DNA of 5,979 nt from an uncultured Taibaiella sp. (GTDB lineage Bacteria > Bacteroidota > Bacteroidia > Chitinophagales > Chitinophagaceae). Numbering within the stretch: position 1 is the first letter of the stretch; each line of letters opens with the position of its first letter. Both the position numbers and the translations under genes were made by a program. Under the pieces are notes generated by a model. That model was not told the DNA's origin. It saw nothing but the letters and a program-made list of their open reading frames with translations, and did not search any database. The DNA lies in the NCBI GenBank assembly GCA_937871155.1, contig CALMXV010000345.1:1-5979 (forward strand), given 5' to 3'. Of this stretch, positions 1 to 5,979 are shown in pieces.

Positions 1-151
1 CCAATATGATGATGCCTGAAATTAACTGTCGAATGCCGGCTAATAAAAAGGGAGGGAAATGAACCACTGCCAAGCGAAGTGCTAAGTATGTAGTTCCCCA
101 TACGATACATAAGAATAGTAAAGCAATGTAGGCTTTTGTAGTTTTTGTCAT
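1..151 (-). CDS. EamA/DMT-family transporter, N-terminal fragment
   Basis: The reverse complement of 151-1 reads as an open frame of 50 codons that starts MTKTTKAYIALLFLCIVWGT and continues off the left edge. The first helix (about residues 7-25) with the WGTTYLALR motif, followed by HFPPFLLAGIRQLISG leading into a second hydrophobic stretch, is the typical opening of EamA-domain members of the drug/metabolite transporter superfamily. Full proteins of this family usually have about 290-310 residues and ten inner-membrane helices, so only about one sixth is visible. The ATG at 151-149 is preferred because it gives the normal short cytoplasmic N-terminus and a promoter-like box lies just upstream. 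Substrates in this family vary widely (amino acids, nucleosides, other metabolites) and cannot be told from this fragment. The gene is co-oriented with mutS2 and starts 91 bp after its stop. Family assignment is firm; substrate is unknown. Confidence 0.85.
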   Translation of the reverse strand, partial: MTKTTKAYIALLFLCIVWGTTYLALRLAVVHFPPFLLAGIRQLISGIIIL

Positions 152-160
152 TTGCAAGCG

Positions 161-190
161 CAAAAGTAAGAAAAGGGTAGAGGAATGAAA
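161..190 (-). promoter_or_regulatory. Bacteroidota-type promoter for the EamA gene
   Basis: On the minus strand the box TACTTTTG (168-161) matches the Bacteroidota -7 consensus TAnnTTTG exactly. It is preceded by an 18-base spacer and TTTC (190-187), an imperfect match to the -33 element. The box ends only nine bases before the ATG at 151. Transcription would therefore start at or just before the start codon, giving a very short or absent 5' leader. The element has the same arrangement as the one before mutS2. The assignment is by consensus only. Confidence 0.5.
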
Positions 191-242
191 CGGATACTAT
201 TTATAGCCTTATCAAGCGAAACTGATTAAAATTGAAAACCTC

Positions 243-2363
243 TTAAGACGATTTCTTTGTATTGGATTGGAGCTTTTTACGTACGGCTACCCACTCTTCT
301 AGCTGCACCGTAAAAGGAAGGTTGCCTATTTGCACCACGCCTTTTTTGTCTTTCAGGGATATTAATTTCCCTACTTGATGATTGACGGAACTTCTTACCC
401 AGTCGCCTATTTGAGGAGCCTTACCCATTGGTTCGTAATTCTTGTCCGTTTTTTTAGCCGCGGCTTCGTTAGATTGTAGTTGTTTTCTTTTAAAGAGTAG
501 CTTTTCTGCGGCACTGATGACCTCTTGCTTGTCTGCCGCTTTCTTCCAGTCGTGAATTATCTGTTTGAACTTCCTTTCCATATCTCTTAGATAATCCAAC
601 TCTTCTTTTTTTATTTTATTTTGAAGCTTTAGGGTTTCGAAATGTTGGCGAAGCCGCTCTTTATTTGTCAGCTCTTCGTATTTTAATTTCAGTCGTTCAT
701 TTTCCTTGATTACGGCATCTGCCTTTTTTTCTTTATCCCCAAGGCGCACCGCTTGTTGCTCTGTGGTAGAAAGCATTTTGTCAAGTTTAAAATGTCCTCT
801 ATCCGTTATCTGTCTAGCGCGGTCGATGATTTTCTTTGGAAGTCCCGTTCTCTCAGCAATAGCAAAAGTGTAGGAGCTACCCGGTTTTCCGATTTCCAAA
901 CGATACAAGGGTTCTAGATGTTCCTCATCAAAGCTCATGGCACCATTGACAATGCCTGCAACTTTTCCTGCCATCACTTTCAGATTGAGGTAATGGGTCG
1001 TGATGATACCAAAAGAATGTTTGTGTGTCAGCTCTTCAACAATAGCTTCTGCAAAAGCACCTCCTAAGTTGGGGTCGCTACCACTTCCAAGCTCATCAAT
1101 GAAAAAAAGGGTTTTGCCATTGGCGTATTCCATGAAATAATTCATATCACGCAAGTGTGCGCTATAAGTGCTGAGCTCATGTTCGATACTTTGGGTGTCT
1201 CCGATATGTATCATCATTTGCTTGAAGATACCCACCTCAGACTGTCCACTTGCTGGAATGAGCAATCCACTTTGCACCATCAGTTGCAATAGTCCTACTG
1301 TTTTCATTGAAACGGTTTTGCCGCCGGCGTTCGGTCCACTAATGATGAGGATGCGTTGTTGCTTGTCTAGGGTAATGTTTAAGGGTATGGTGGGTTTGTT
1401 GTTTTGCTTATGTTGCAAATAGAGTAATGGATGAAACGCTTTTATCAATCGAATACCGGTCTGTTGGCTGATAATGGGTCTAGTAGCTTCCATGTCTTTT
1501 GCAAGCAAGGCTTTTGCACGAATAAAATCATAGATACCTACGGTAGAAAAATATTGAAGCAGCTGTGGTTGATAGCCCGAAAGTGTTGCGGTTACTTGTG
1601 ATAAGATTCGGTGGACTTCTCTGTTTTCAGCACGTTCCAGCGAAAAGATTTCATTGTTGAGCTCGATGGTTTCTTCCGGTTCAATGAATACGGTTTTTTG
1701 AGTGTCGCTTTCTCCATGCAGGATGCCTTTTACGATGCGTTTATGCTCTGCAAGTATGGCTACTGTTCTACGTCCATTGAGGAACCCTTCAGAAATGTCA
1801 GCCAGATAACCTTGCTTATTGAGCTTTCTTAAAATGGTTTCAAAGAGTTTTCTTAATTCATGTCTTGACTTAGCCAAATCCATTCGGATACTGTACAACT
1901 CTTTAGAAGCATGGTCACGTACATTCCCTTGGTCGTCTATCACCTCTTGAATGATTTCCGGAATGGCTTTTTCATACACCACTCGTTCACAGATACTAAA
2001 GAGTTGAAGGTATAGATTCGGATGTCGTTTAAACCAATTGATGAGGTTTTTGATGGAGAGTGCTAAGTTTTTGATGGCTAAAAGTTGTTCGCCTCCAAGT
2101 GTAGCCCCTGCAATGCCTATAAGTTGTAATTCCTTCTTGATGTCGCGCGTAAAATCATTGGGGAAATAATCTGGAGAGCTTAAAATATTGAGATACTCCT
2201 CTGTTTGCAACAATGCTTTTTCAATGACTTCCGACTTAGTTTGGAATTTTAACTGTTGCACTCGTTCCTTAGCTGCTTGGGTACGACATTTTAATTCCAG
2301 TAGTTGGACTATTTTATGAAACTCTAAAGCCTCTACTGCCCTTGCTGGATATAGGTTCATCAT
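243..2363 (-). CDS. mutS2: MutS2-family DNA-binding ATPase lacking the Smr domain
   Basis: This 706-residue protein has the MutS2 architecture. A core/lever region covers about residues 1-330, including the conserved GRRTVAILAEHKRIVKGI block (198-215) and FIEPEE (226-231). The ABC-type ATPase follows: Walker A GPNAGGKT (343-350), signature segment STYSAHLRDM (398-407), Walker B LFFIDE (419-424) with ELGSGSDP, and the switch histidine in TTHY (455-458). A long charged coiled coil spans about 530-635. A small SH3/KOW-like segment (about 648-693, QIGDWVRS...VGKLISL) lies near the end. MutS2 dimers bind branched DNA and, in Bacillus subtilis, collided ribosomes. The protein stops 13 residues after the KOW-like segment, so the C-terminal Smr nuclease domain (about 80 residues) of the roughly 785-residue B. 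subtilis protein is absent. The 91 bp downstream are too short to encode one in another frame. The start has tandem ATGs (2363 and 2360); either could be used. It lies 84 bp after uvrC on the same strand. The family is certain; the role without Smr is unclear. Confidence 0.95.
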   Translation of the reverse strand: MMNLYPARAVEALEFHKIVQLLELKCRTQAAKERVQQLKFQTKSEVIEKALLQTEEYLNILSSPDYFPNDFTRDIKKELQLIGIAGATLGGEQLLAIKNLALSIKNLINWFKRHPNLYLQLFSICERVVYEKAIPEIIQEVIDDQGNVRDHASKELYSIRMDLAKSRHELRKLFETILRKLNKQGYLADISEGFLNGRRTVAILAEHKRIVKGILHGESDTQKTVFIEPEETIELNNEIFSLERAENREVHRILSQVTATLSGYQPQLLQYFSTVGIYDFIRAKALLAKDMEATRPIISQQTGIRLIKAFHPLLYLQHKQNNKPTIPLNITLDKQQRILIISGPNAGGKTVSMKTVGLLQLMVQSGLLIPASGQSEVGIFKQMMIHIGDTQSIEHELSTYSAHLRDMNYFMEYANGKTLFFIDELGSGSDPNLGGAFAEAIVEELTHKHSFGIITTHYLNLKVMAGKVAGIVNGAMSFDEEHLEPLYRLEIGKPGSSYTFAIAERTGLPKKIIDRARQITDRGHFKLDKMLSTTEQQAVRLGDKEKKADAVIKENERLKLKYEELTNKERLRQHFETLKLQNKIKKEELDYLRDMERKFKQIIHDWKKAADKQEVISAAEKLLFKRKQLQSNEAAAKKTDKNYEPMGKAPQIGDWVRSSVNHQVGKLISLKDKKGVVQIGNLPFTVQLEEWVAVRKKLQSNTKKSS

Positions 2364-2371
2364 CAGGTGGG

Positions 2372-2401
2372 CAAAAGTAAAAAATTATGAGGGATGATAA
2401 A
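2372..2401 (-). promoter_or_regulatory. Bacteroidota-type promoter for mutS2
   Basis: The minus strand carries TACTTTTG (2379-2372), an exact TAnnTTTG -7 box. It has an 18-base AT-rich spacer and TTTA (2401-2398) where a TTTG-like -33 element is expected. The box ends eight bases before the first ATG of mutS2 (2363), so the predicted transcript starts almost at the start codon. The element lies inside the 84-bp gap after uvrC, which suggests mutS2 can be transcribed independently of uvrC. No convincing terminator is seen in the gap, so read-through is also possible. Confidence 0.5.
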
Positions 2402-2447
2402 GAGCGGAAAAAATGAAACGTATAAATGAATGGATTTACCTTCTCAT

Positions 2448-4256
2448 TTACTCCTCCGTATGAAAATATGCATAAACTAAAGCCGCCTTTTTAGCGCCGA
2501 TTACTCTTGTTAATTCCCGTTCTGTTAATGATTTTATTTGCTTCACAGAACGAAATTCTTGTAAGAGTTGGGTGGCTATTTTTTCTCCGATACCCGGGAT
2601 GGCTTCTAGTTCGTTTTTGATGGTTCCTTTGCTACGTATTTGCCGATGAAACGTAATACCAAAACGATGTACCTCATCTCGAATACGGCGAATGAGTAAA
2701 TGTACCGGGCTATCAAATGGTAGTTGTAGCGGCGAAGCATCTCCCGGGAAGAAAATGCTTTCTTCGCGTTTTGCTAATCCCACAACAGTCATTCGTCCTA
2801 TCAAACCTAGTTTTTCAATACTCTCTAAAGCAGCATGTAGCTGTCCTTTCCCGCCATCAATAATCACAAGTTGTGGTAAAGATTTTTTTTCGTCAAGAAG
2901 CCGTTTGTACCTGCGATAAACAATTTCAGACATGGAGGCAAAGTCGTTAATACCTTTAACAGTTTTGATATGGAAATGGCGATATTCTTTTTTGCAGGGT
3001 TGTCCATCTTTAAAGCAAACCATGGCAGCCACAGGATAAGCCCCTTGAAAATTGGAGTTGTCAAAACATTCTATATGCAACGGTAAGTCTTGTAAATGGA
3101 GTACTTCTTGCAACTCTTCCACTACTTCCAAATAATCACTAGCTGTTTTTTCTGTAAGCAATAACGATTTTTTACGCCTTTCTTCATCGCGGTGCAACTG
3201 TACATTCTTAAAGCTTAGGTCAAGAAGTTTCTTTTTGTCACCTGCTTTGGGAATGGTAATCTTCAACTGTTCATCCGTCACATCAATGGGTATTGGTACA
3301 ATGATTTCTTTGGAACTGCTATTGAAGGTATCTCTCATTCTACTTACTGCAAGCGACAACACACTACGTTCCTCTTCCTCTTTCAGCTTATCGATGCTCA
3401 TGCTTTTGGAATAGACTACGGTGCCATGATGCAGCATCATAAAGTTGATGTAAGCCTGTTCCTCTTCACAAATGATCGTGGCAATATCAAGGTCGTCTAA
3501 GTGGGTGCTGACCACCGTAGATTGTGCGGTATATTGTTGTAGCCCTTCTATCTTTAGCTTTAGTAAATGGGCTTTTTCAAACTCCATCTTGGCAGCATAC
3601 TGTTGCATTTCTTGTTTTAAGCTCTTGATGATTTCGGAAGTATTCCCCTTTAGAATATGGCGTACTTGTTGGATACTATCAGCATAGTCTTCCGGAGTTT
3701 GCAAGCCTTCACAAGGGCCTTTACAATTGCCTAGGTGGTATTCTAAACATACTTTATACTTGCCTTTGTTAATGTTTGCCGGTGATAAGTTGAGGCTACA
3801 AGTGCGAAGCGGAATATTGTTTTTGATGATGTCCATCAATTCTTTTACCCGCCATACTCCTGTGAAGGGGCCTATATATTCCGAGCCGTCTTTGATTCTA
3901 TTTCTAGTAAAAAATACTCGAGGGAAAGCTTCTTTTTTGATGATAATATAAGGATAGGTTTTATCATCTCTTAGGTTGATGTTAAACTTGGGTTGATGAT
4001 GTTTTATCAAAGAATTTTCCAGCAAGAAAGCATCATGTTCCGAATCGGTGATGGTTACTTCAATGCTATGAATCAACGTAACTAATTTTTGTGTTTTGTA
4101 GCTGATGCCCGTGGAGTTGAAGTAAGAAGTAACACGCTTACGCAAGTTTTTGGCTTTGCCTACATAAAGTAGTTTTTGTTGGTTGTCATAATAGCGATAG
4201 CAGCCCGGCAAGGGTGGGATGGATTCTTTTATGCCAGCATACTCCTCTCTTGTCAT
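2448..4256 (-). CDS. uvrC: UvrC, excinuclease ABC subunit C
   Basis: UvrC makes the 3' and 5' incisions around DNA lesions in UvrABC nucleotide excision repair after recruitment by UvrB. The 602-residue length is normal. The domains appear in order. The N-terminal GIY-YIG nuclease (about 15-95) has GCY (18-20), YVG (31-33), arginines at 38/41 and the metal-binding glutamate in LLENSL (E80). A cysteine cluster C153, C170, C178, C182 matches the spacing of the four cysteines reported to bind an iron-sulfur cluster in UvrC. The UVR motif (about 206-241) binds UvrB. The RNase H-like nuclease carries D399 in CFDNSN, D467 in IIDGGKGQL and H537 in TFHRQIRSKGT. Tandem helix-hairpin-helix motifs lie at about 549-598 (AIPGIGEKIA...VIGAKKA). 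All key residues are present, so the enzyme looks functional. The ATG at 4256 gives the usual short lead into IPPLPGCYRYY, and no other good start is nearby. mutS2 follows 84 bp downstream; the upstream neighbour is divergent. Confidence 0.97.
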   Translation of the reverse strand: MTREEYAGIKESIPPLPGCYRYYDNQQKLLYVGKAKNLRKRVTSYFNSTGISYKTQKLVTLIHSIEVTITDSEHDAFLLENSLIKHHQPKFNINLRDDKTYPYIIIKKEAFPRVFFTRNRIKDGSEYIGPFTGVWRVKELMDIIKNNIPLRTCSLNLSPANINKGKYKVCLEYHLGNCKGPCEGLQTPEDYADSIQQVRHILKGNTSEIIKSLKQEMQQYAAKMEFEKAHLLKLKIEGLQQYTAQSTVVSTHLDDLDIATIICEEEQAYINFMMLHHGTVVYSKSMSIDKLKEEEERSVLSLAVSRMRDTFNSSSKEIIVPIPIDVTDEQLKITIPKAGDKKKLLDLSFKNVQLHRDEERRKKSLLLTEKTASDYLEVVEELQEVLHLQDLPLHIECFDNSNFQGAYPVAAMVCFKDGQPCKKEYRHFHIKTVKGINDFASMSEIVYRRYKRLLDEKKSLPQLVIIDGGKGQLHAALESIEKLGLIGRMTVVGLAKREESIFFPGDASPLQLPFDSPVHLLIRRIRDEVHRFGITFHRQIRSKGTIKNELEAIPGIGEKIATQLLQEFRSVKQIKSLTERELTRVIGAKKAALVYAYFHTEE

Positions 4257-4434
4257 GAAATATAACGGTAACTTCGATTTAACTGCAAGGTACTGATTCG
4301 GCTAGGAAAAAATTGAAGCCCAAGACTTTCAGCACTTCTACCTAAGGCTAATTGTTGAATTGAAGAACAAATACCCCTTTAATTCATAGGAGGTTTGATA
4401 GAATCTAGTATAAAGCTACCGTTGAAAATTACCA

Positions 4435-4463
4435 TTTCATAAACCTCGTTTCTTGTATCTTTA
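4435..4463 (+). promoter_or_regulatory. Probable promoter for the Bax inhibitor-1 family gene
   Basis: TATCTTTA (4456-4463) matches seven of eight positions of the TAnnTTTG -7 consensus and is preceded by TTTC (4435-4438) across a 17-base spacer. The ATG lies 21 bases after the box. The leader (4464-4484) is A/T-rich with no Shine-Dalgarno sequence, as is common for Bacteroidota genes. The element lies in the 228-bp region between divergent uvrC and this gene; the rest of that region shows no other gene or convincing structured element. Confidence 0.45.
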
Positions 4464-4484
4464 GCCTTTAAAAATTGAATAACT

Positions 4485-5243
4485 ATGGATTCATACAATC
4501 AAAATCGAGACACCTACATTCAAGCGGAAGTGGTAGATAGCCAAACGGGCAGTAAGGGTATTGCTAAAACCTTTATGGCAAATGTTTTTCTCTGGATGTT
4601 TGCCGCTTTAGCCATATCTGCATTGTTTGCGTATTTGTTTTCATCTAACGAACAGCTTTTATCGTACTTATTAAATTTCGAAACGGGTAAATTGAATATG
4701 CTAGGATGGATAGTGATGTTTGCACCGATTGGCTTTGTTTTGCTCATGTCATTTGCCTATGCTCGTCTCAGTGCGCCGGCTATTACGGGTTTGTTCTTGG
4801 TATATGCAGCTATAAATGGGATTAGCTTTAGTTTTATCTTGTTGACTTATACCGCTAGTTCTATCATCGGTTGTTTTCTTTCTGCCGCTGCTATGTTTGG
4901 TGTAATGGCATTCATGGGTTATACCACTGATAAAGATTTGACTAGTTTTGGTCGAATTCTTATGATGGGTGTAATCGGTATTTTGATAGCCATGCTCATT
5001 AATATGTTTATGAAGAGTGATGTGATGGGTTATGTTATTAGCATCATCGGTGTGATGGTGTTTACAGGGCTTACAGCTTACGATGTACAAAAACTAAAAC
5101 GTATAGGTGCGGGTGTTGAATTTGAAGGTACAGAAGCTGCAGGAGTGCGCAAGCTAGCTATCATAGGAGCCTTAAATCTTTATTTAGATTTTATCAATAT
5201 CTTTCTTTTCTTGTTGCGCTTATTTGGTGGGAGAAGGGATTAA
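4485..5243 (+). CDS. Bax inhibitor-1/YccA family membrane protein
   Basis: This 252-residue protein is a member of the Bax inhibitor-1 (TMBIM/YccA/YbhL/YetJ) family of inner-membrane proteins. After a polar N-terminus of about 25 residues there are seven hydrophobic segments: about 30-52, 72-92, 97-119, 122-145, 155-175, 180-198 and 224-246. Family hallmarks are the segment NGISFSFILLTYT (111-123), VFTGLTAYDVQKLK (192-205) and NLYLDFINIFLFLLRLFG (231-248). Aspartates D200 and D235 correspond by motif to the paired aspartates that form the pH-sensitive latch of the Bacillus calcium-leak homologue YetJ. That suggests, but does not prove, cation leak activity here. Bacterial relatives include YccA, which modulates the FtsH protease. 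The loop between the last two helices (about 206-223) is glycine- and glutamate-rich. The start at 4485 is the first in-frame ATG after the promoter-like box. The gene is monocistronic: divergent from uvrC and closed by a terminator. Family is firm; physiological role is open. Confidence 0.93.
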   Translation: MDSYNQNRDTYIQAEVVDSQTGSKGIAKTFMANVFLWMFAALAISALFAYLFSSNEQLLSYLLNFETGKLNMLGWIVMFAPIGFVLLMSFAYARLSAPAITGLFLVYAAINGISFSFILLTYTASSIIGCFLSAAAMFGVMAFMGYTTDKDLTSFGRILMMGVIGILIAMLINMFMKSDVMGYVISIIGVMVFTGLTAYDVQKLKRIGAGVEFEGTEAAGVRKLAIIGALNLYLDFINIFLFLLRLFGGRRD

Positions 5244-5264
5244 GAAGTCTTCATTAAAAATAGA

Positions 5265-5298
5265 AGCGGCTGTCCATTGAAAGGGTAGCCGCTTTTTT
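5265..5298 (+). terminator. Intrinsic terminator of the Bax inhibitor-1 family gene
   Basis: An 11-bp hairpin pairs 5265-5275 (AGCGGCTGTCC) with 5283-5293 (GGGTAGCCGCT). Two central G-U wobbles interrupt an otherwise perfect stem, the seven-base loop is ATTGAAA, and six T residues (5293-5298) follow at once. It begins 21 bp after the stop codon at 5243. This is a textbook Rho-independent terminator for the plus-strand gene, and it also forms the 5' flank of the intron that begins at 5301. Confidence 0.9.
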
Positions 5299-5784
5299 AT
5301 GTGTGTCAGGCATGTTCTTTATCTATAGGGTGGAAGTCCCGAGCGAGAGTTGTAGTACTTATCGTTAGCCAACGGCAAGGGTGTTTATCGTGAGGTAAAA
5401 TCTGAAGGAAGCCTTAGGCAAAAATTCGAGCCTACGAACAGAAACTTCATATGAGGCGTTGCTATGAGGGTGATGTTGCAAAAGAAACAAAAGCCCAATA
5501 CTGCACGGATTGTAGTGGCGTAAATGAAGAGGCTACATGAATAGAAAGAGAAAGGACTTACCCTGAGAGGTCTGACTTATCTAAACTGTCGGAGGTATGA
5601 GCGAATGCCGAGGAAGTAAACAATATACAGAGTGTAGCAGCAATGTACTATTGGGAAAGTCAGAAGTCAGCAGAGGTCATAGTACTGGTTTAAGTGTCAA
5701 GACCGGGAAGGACTGAATGTTAGAATTGCGATTGAACTAAGGCGTTTTCTGCGAAGCGTTTAGCACAGAAAAAAAAAGTAACCT

Positions 5785-5862
5785 ATGTATATGAAAATAG
5801 GGCAGTACCCGAAGATAGATGATACAAGGAGTGTAGCGGAGTGGAGCAACAAGATAGAATGA
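5785..5862 (+). pseudogene. Possible 25-codon remnant of the intron-encoded protein start
   Basis: A short frame starts at ATG 5785, just after the TTTTCTG/CAGAAAA hairpin and a nine-A run, and ends at TGA 5860-5862. It encodes 25 residues: MYMKIGQYPKIDDTRSVAEW, then SNKIE. This is where domain IV of related introns places the start codon of the reverse transcriptase/maturase. The AEWSNKIE segment loosely resembles the W-x-x-I-x-W motif common near the N-terminus of such proteins. The rest of the protein is absent: only about 55 bases separate the stop from domain V. It may be a deletion scar or simply a chance frame within structural RNA. Confidence 0.2.
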
Positions 5863-5917
5863 AAGCACAGTACTTAGCCAACACAACGTAGAGGCTCAAC
5901 TCAAGTTATTCTAGCAA

Positions 5918-5950
5918 ACCGCCGTGTACGAGACCAGTACGCACGGTGGT
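5918..5950 (+). ncRNA. Group II intron domain V hairpin
   Basis: The lower stem pairs ACCGCCGTG (5918-5926) with CACGGTGGT (5942-5950), including one G-U wobble (5921 with 5947). A two-base CG bulge (5940-5941) follows, then an upper stem TAC/GTA (5927-5929 with 5937-5939) and the loop GAGACCA. The two-base bulge on the 3' strand and the wobble inside the lower stem are diagnostic of domain V, the catalytic centre that binds the two metal ions. The catalytic triad reads CGC (5920-5922) in place of the commoner AGC. The following GTGTGAGAGG (about 5948-5957) fits the linker to domain VI. Confidence 0.75.
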
Positions 5951-5979
5951 GTGAGAGGTCGGAAAATGAAAGGAGGAAA

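Larger units (their letters stand above)
5301..5979 (+). mobile_element. Group II intron, 5' end through start of domain VI, no RT ORF
   Basis: The segment begins GTGTG, matching the group II 5' consensus GUGYG, just after the terminator U-tract. It contains sequence blocks typical of bacterial group II domain I: GGGTGGAAGTCCCGAGCG (5328-5345), GAAGCCTTAGGCAAAA (about 5406-5423), GAACAGAAACTTCATATGAG (5436-5455) and CCCAATACTG (about 5493-5502). A hairpin TTTTCTG/CAGAAAA (5745-5751 with 5766-5772) probably closes domain III or opens domain IV. A domain V hairpin follows at 5918-5950, then the start of what should be domain VI, which leaves the window. From 5' end to domain V is about 620 bases, the length of an intron ribozyme without its protein. 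No reverse transcriptase or maturase motif is encoded in any frame. Splicing would therefore need a protein in trans, or the copy is a dead remnant. Size and domain I length argue against the compact IIC class; a IIB-like bacterial lineage is more likely. The 3' boundary is not visible. Confidence 0.85.

Noticed and set aside
2423..2450. Inverted repeat TAAATGA/TCATTTA overlapping the uvrC stop, a possible uvrC terminator.
   Set aside because: It is seven A/T-rich pairs with a 14-base loop and no U-tract directly after it on the minus strand, so it is too weak to call.
2448..4256. A damaged or variant UvrC.
   Set aside because: Both nuclease centres, the four cysteines, the UVR motif and the helix-hairpin-helix region are all present at normal spacing.
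4257..4264. TATATTTC on the minus strand, a near match to the -7 consensus, as the uvrC promoter.
   Set aside because: It abuts the ATG, so transcription would start inside the coding region, and no TTTG-like element is seen at the spacing used by the other promoters.
4749..5090. A 113-codon minus-strand frame opposite the Bax inhibitor-1 gene.
   Set aside because: It is His/Thr/Lys-rich with no recognisable domain, and it is what the antisense of a membrane-protein gene would yield. Other antisense frames inside mutS2 and uvrC were discarded for the same reason.
5960..5979. AAAGGAGGAAA at the right edge resembles a Shine-Dalgarno site for an ORF beyond the window.
   Set aside because: It directly follows the domain V hairpin and its GTGTGAGAGG linker, so the 5' arm of domain VI is the simpler reading. 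The other genes here do not use Shine-Dalgarno sites. The downstream sequence is needed to decide.
1..5979. CRISPR array, tRNA, rRNA, or a defence or secretion system.
   Set aside because: No regularly spaced direct repeats, cloverleaf or rRNA-like sequence, or such protein families were seen on either strand.

Overview
The window looks like chromosomal DNA from a member of the Bacteroidota, plausibly from a Chitinophagaceae-like lineage. The evidence is moderate-to-low GC, start codons with A-rich leaders in place of Shine-Dalgarno sites, TAnnTTTG-type -7 promoter boxes, and the character of the encoded proteins. The lineage is inferred from sequence style and was not confirmed by a search.

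Layout. Positions 1-151 (minus) hold the first 50 codons of an EamA/DMT-family membrane transporter that runs off the left edge. Positions 243-2363 (minus) encode a MutS2-family ATPase with complete Walker motifs but no C-terminal Smr nuclease domain. Positions 2448-4256 (minus) encode a full-length UvrC excinuclease subunit with its catalytic and cysteine motifs present. A 228-bp intergenic region separates uvrC from a divergent plus-strand gene (4485-5243) for a seven-helix Bax inhibitor-1/YccA-family membrane protein. That gene ends in a strong intrinsic terminator (5265-5298). Two bases after the U-tract a group II intron begins (GTGTG at 5301) and runs to the right edge. Its domain V is visible at 5918-5950 and domain VI is probably cut by the window end.

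How the genes relate. uvrC and mutS2 are co-oriented DNA repair/recombination genes. The 84-91 bp gaps and a promoter-like element just before both mutS2 and the transporter gene suggest at least partly separate transcription. UvrC makes the dual incisions of nucleotide excision repair; MutS2 proteins act on branched DNA or on collided ribosomes in better-studied species. The Bax inhibitor-1 gene appears to be an independent unit. The intron sits just outside it, so it should not disrupt a coding region.

The most unusual material is the intron: about 680 visible bases with no reverse transcriptase ORF, an apparently unconventional domain V, and a position directly behind a terminator. The three complete genes are ordinary housekeeping or conserved genes.
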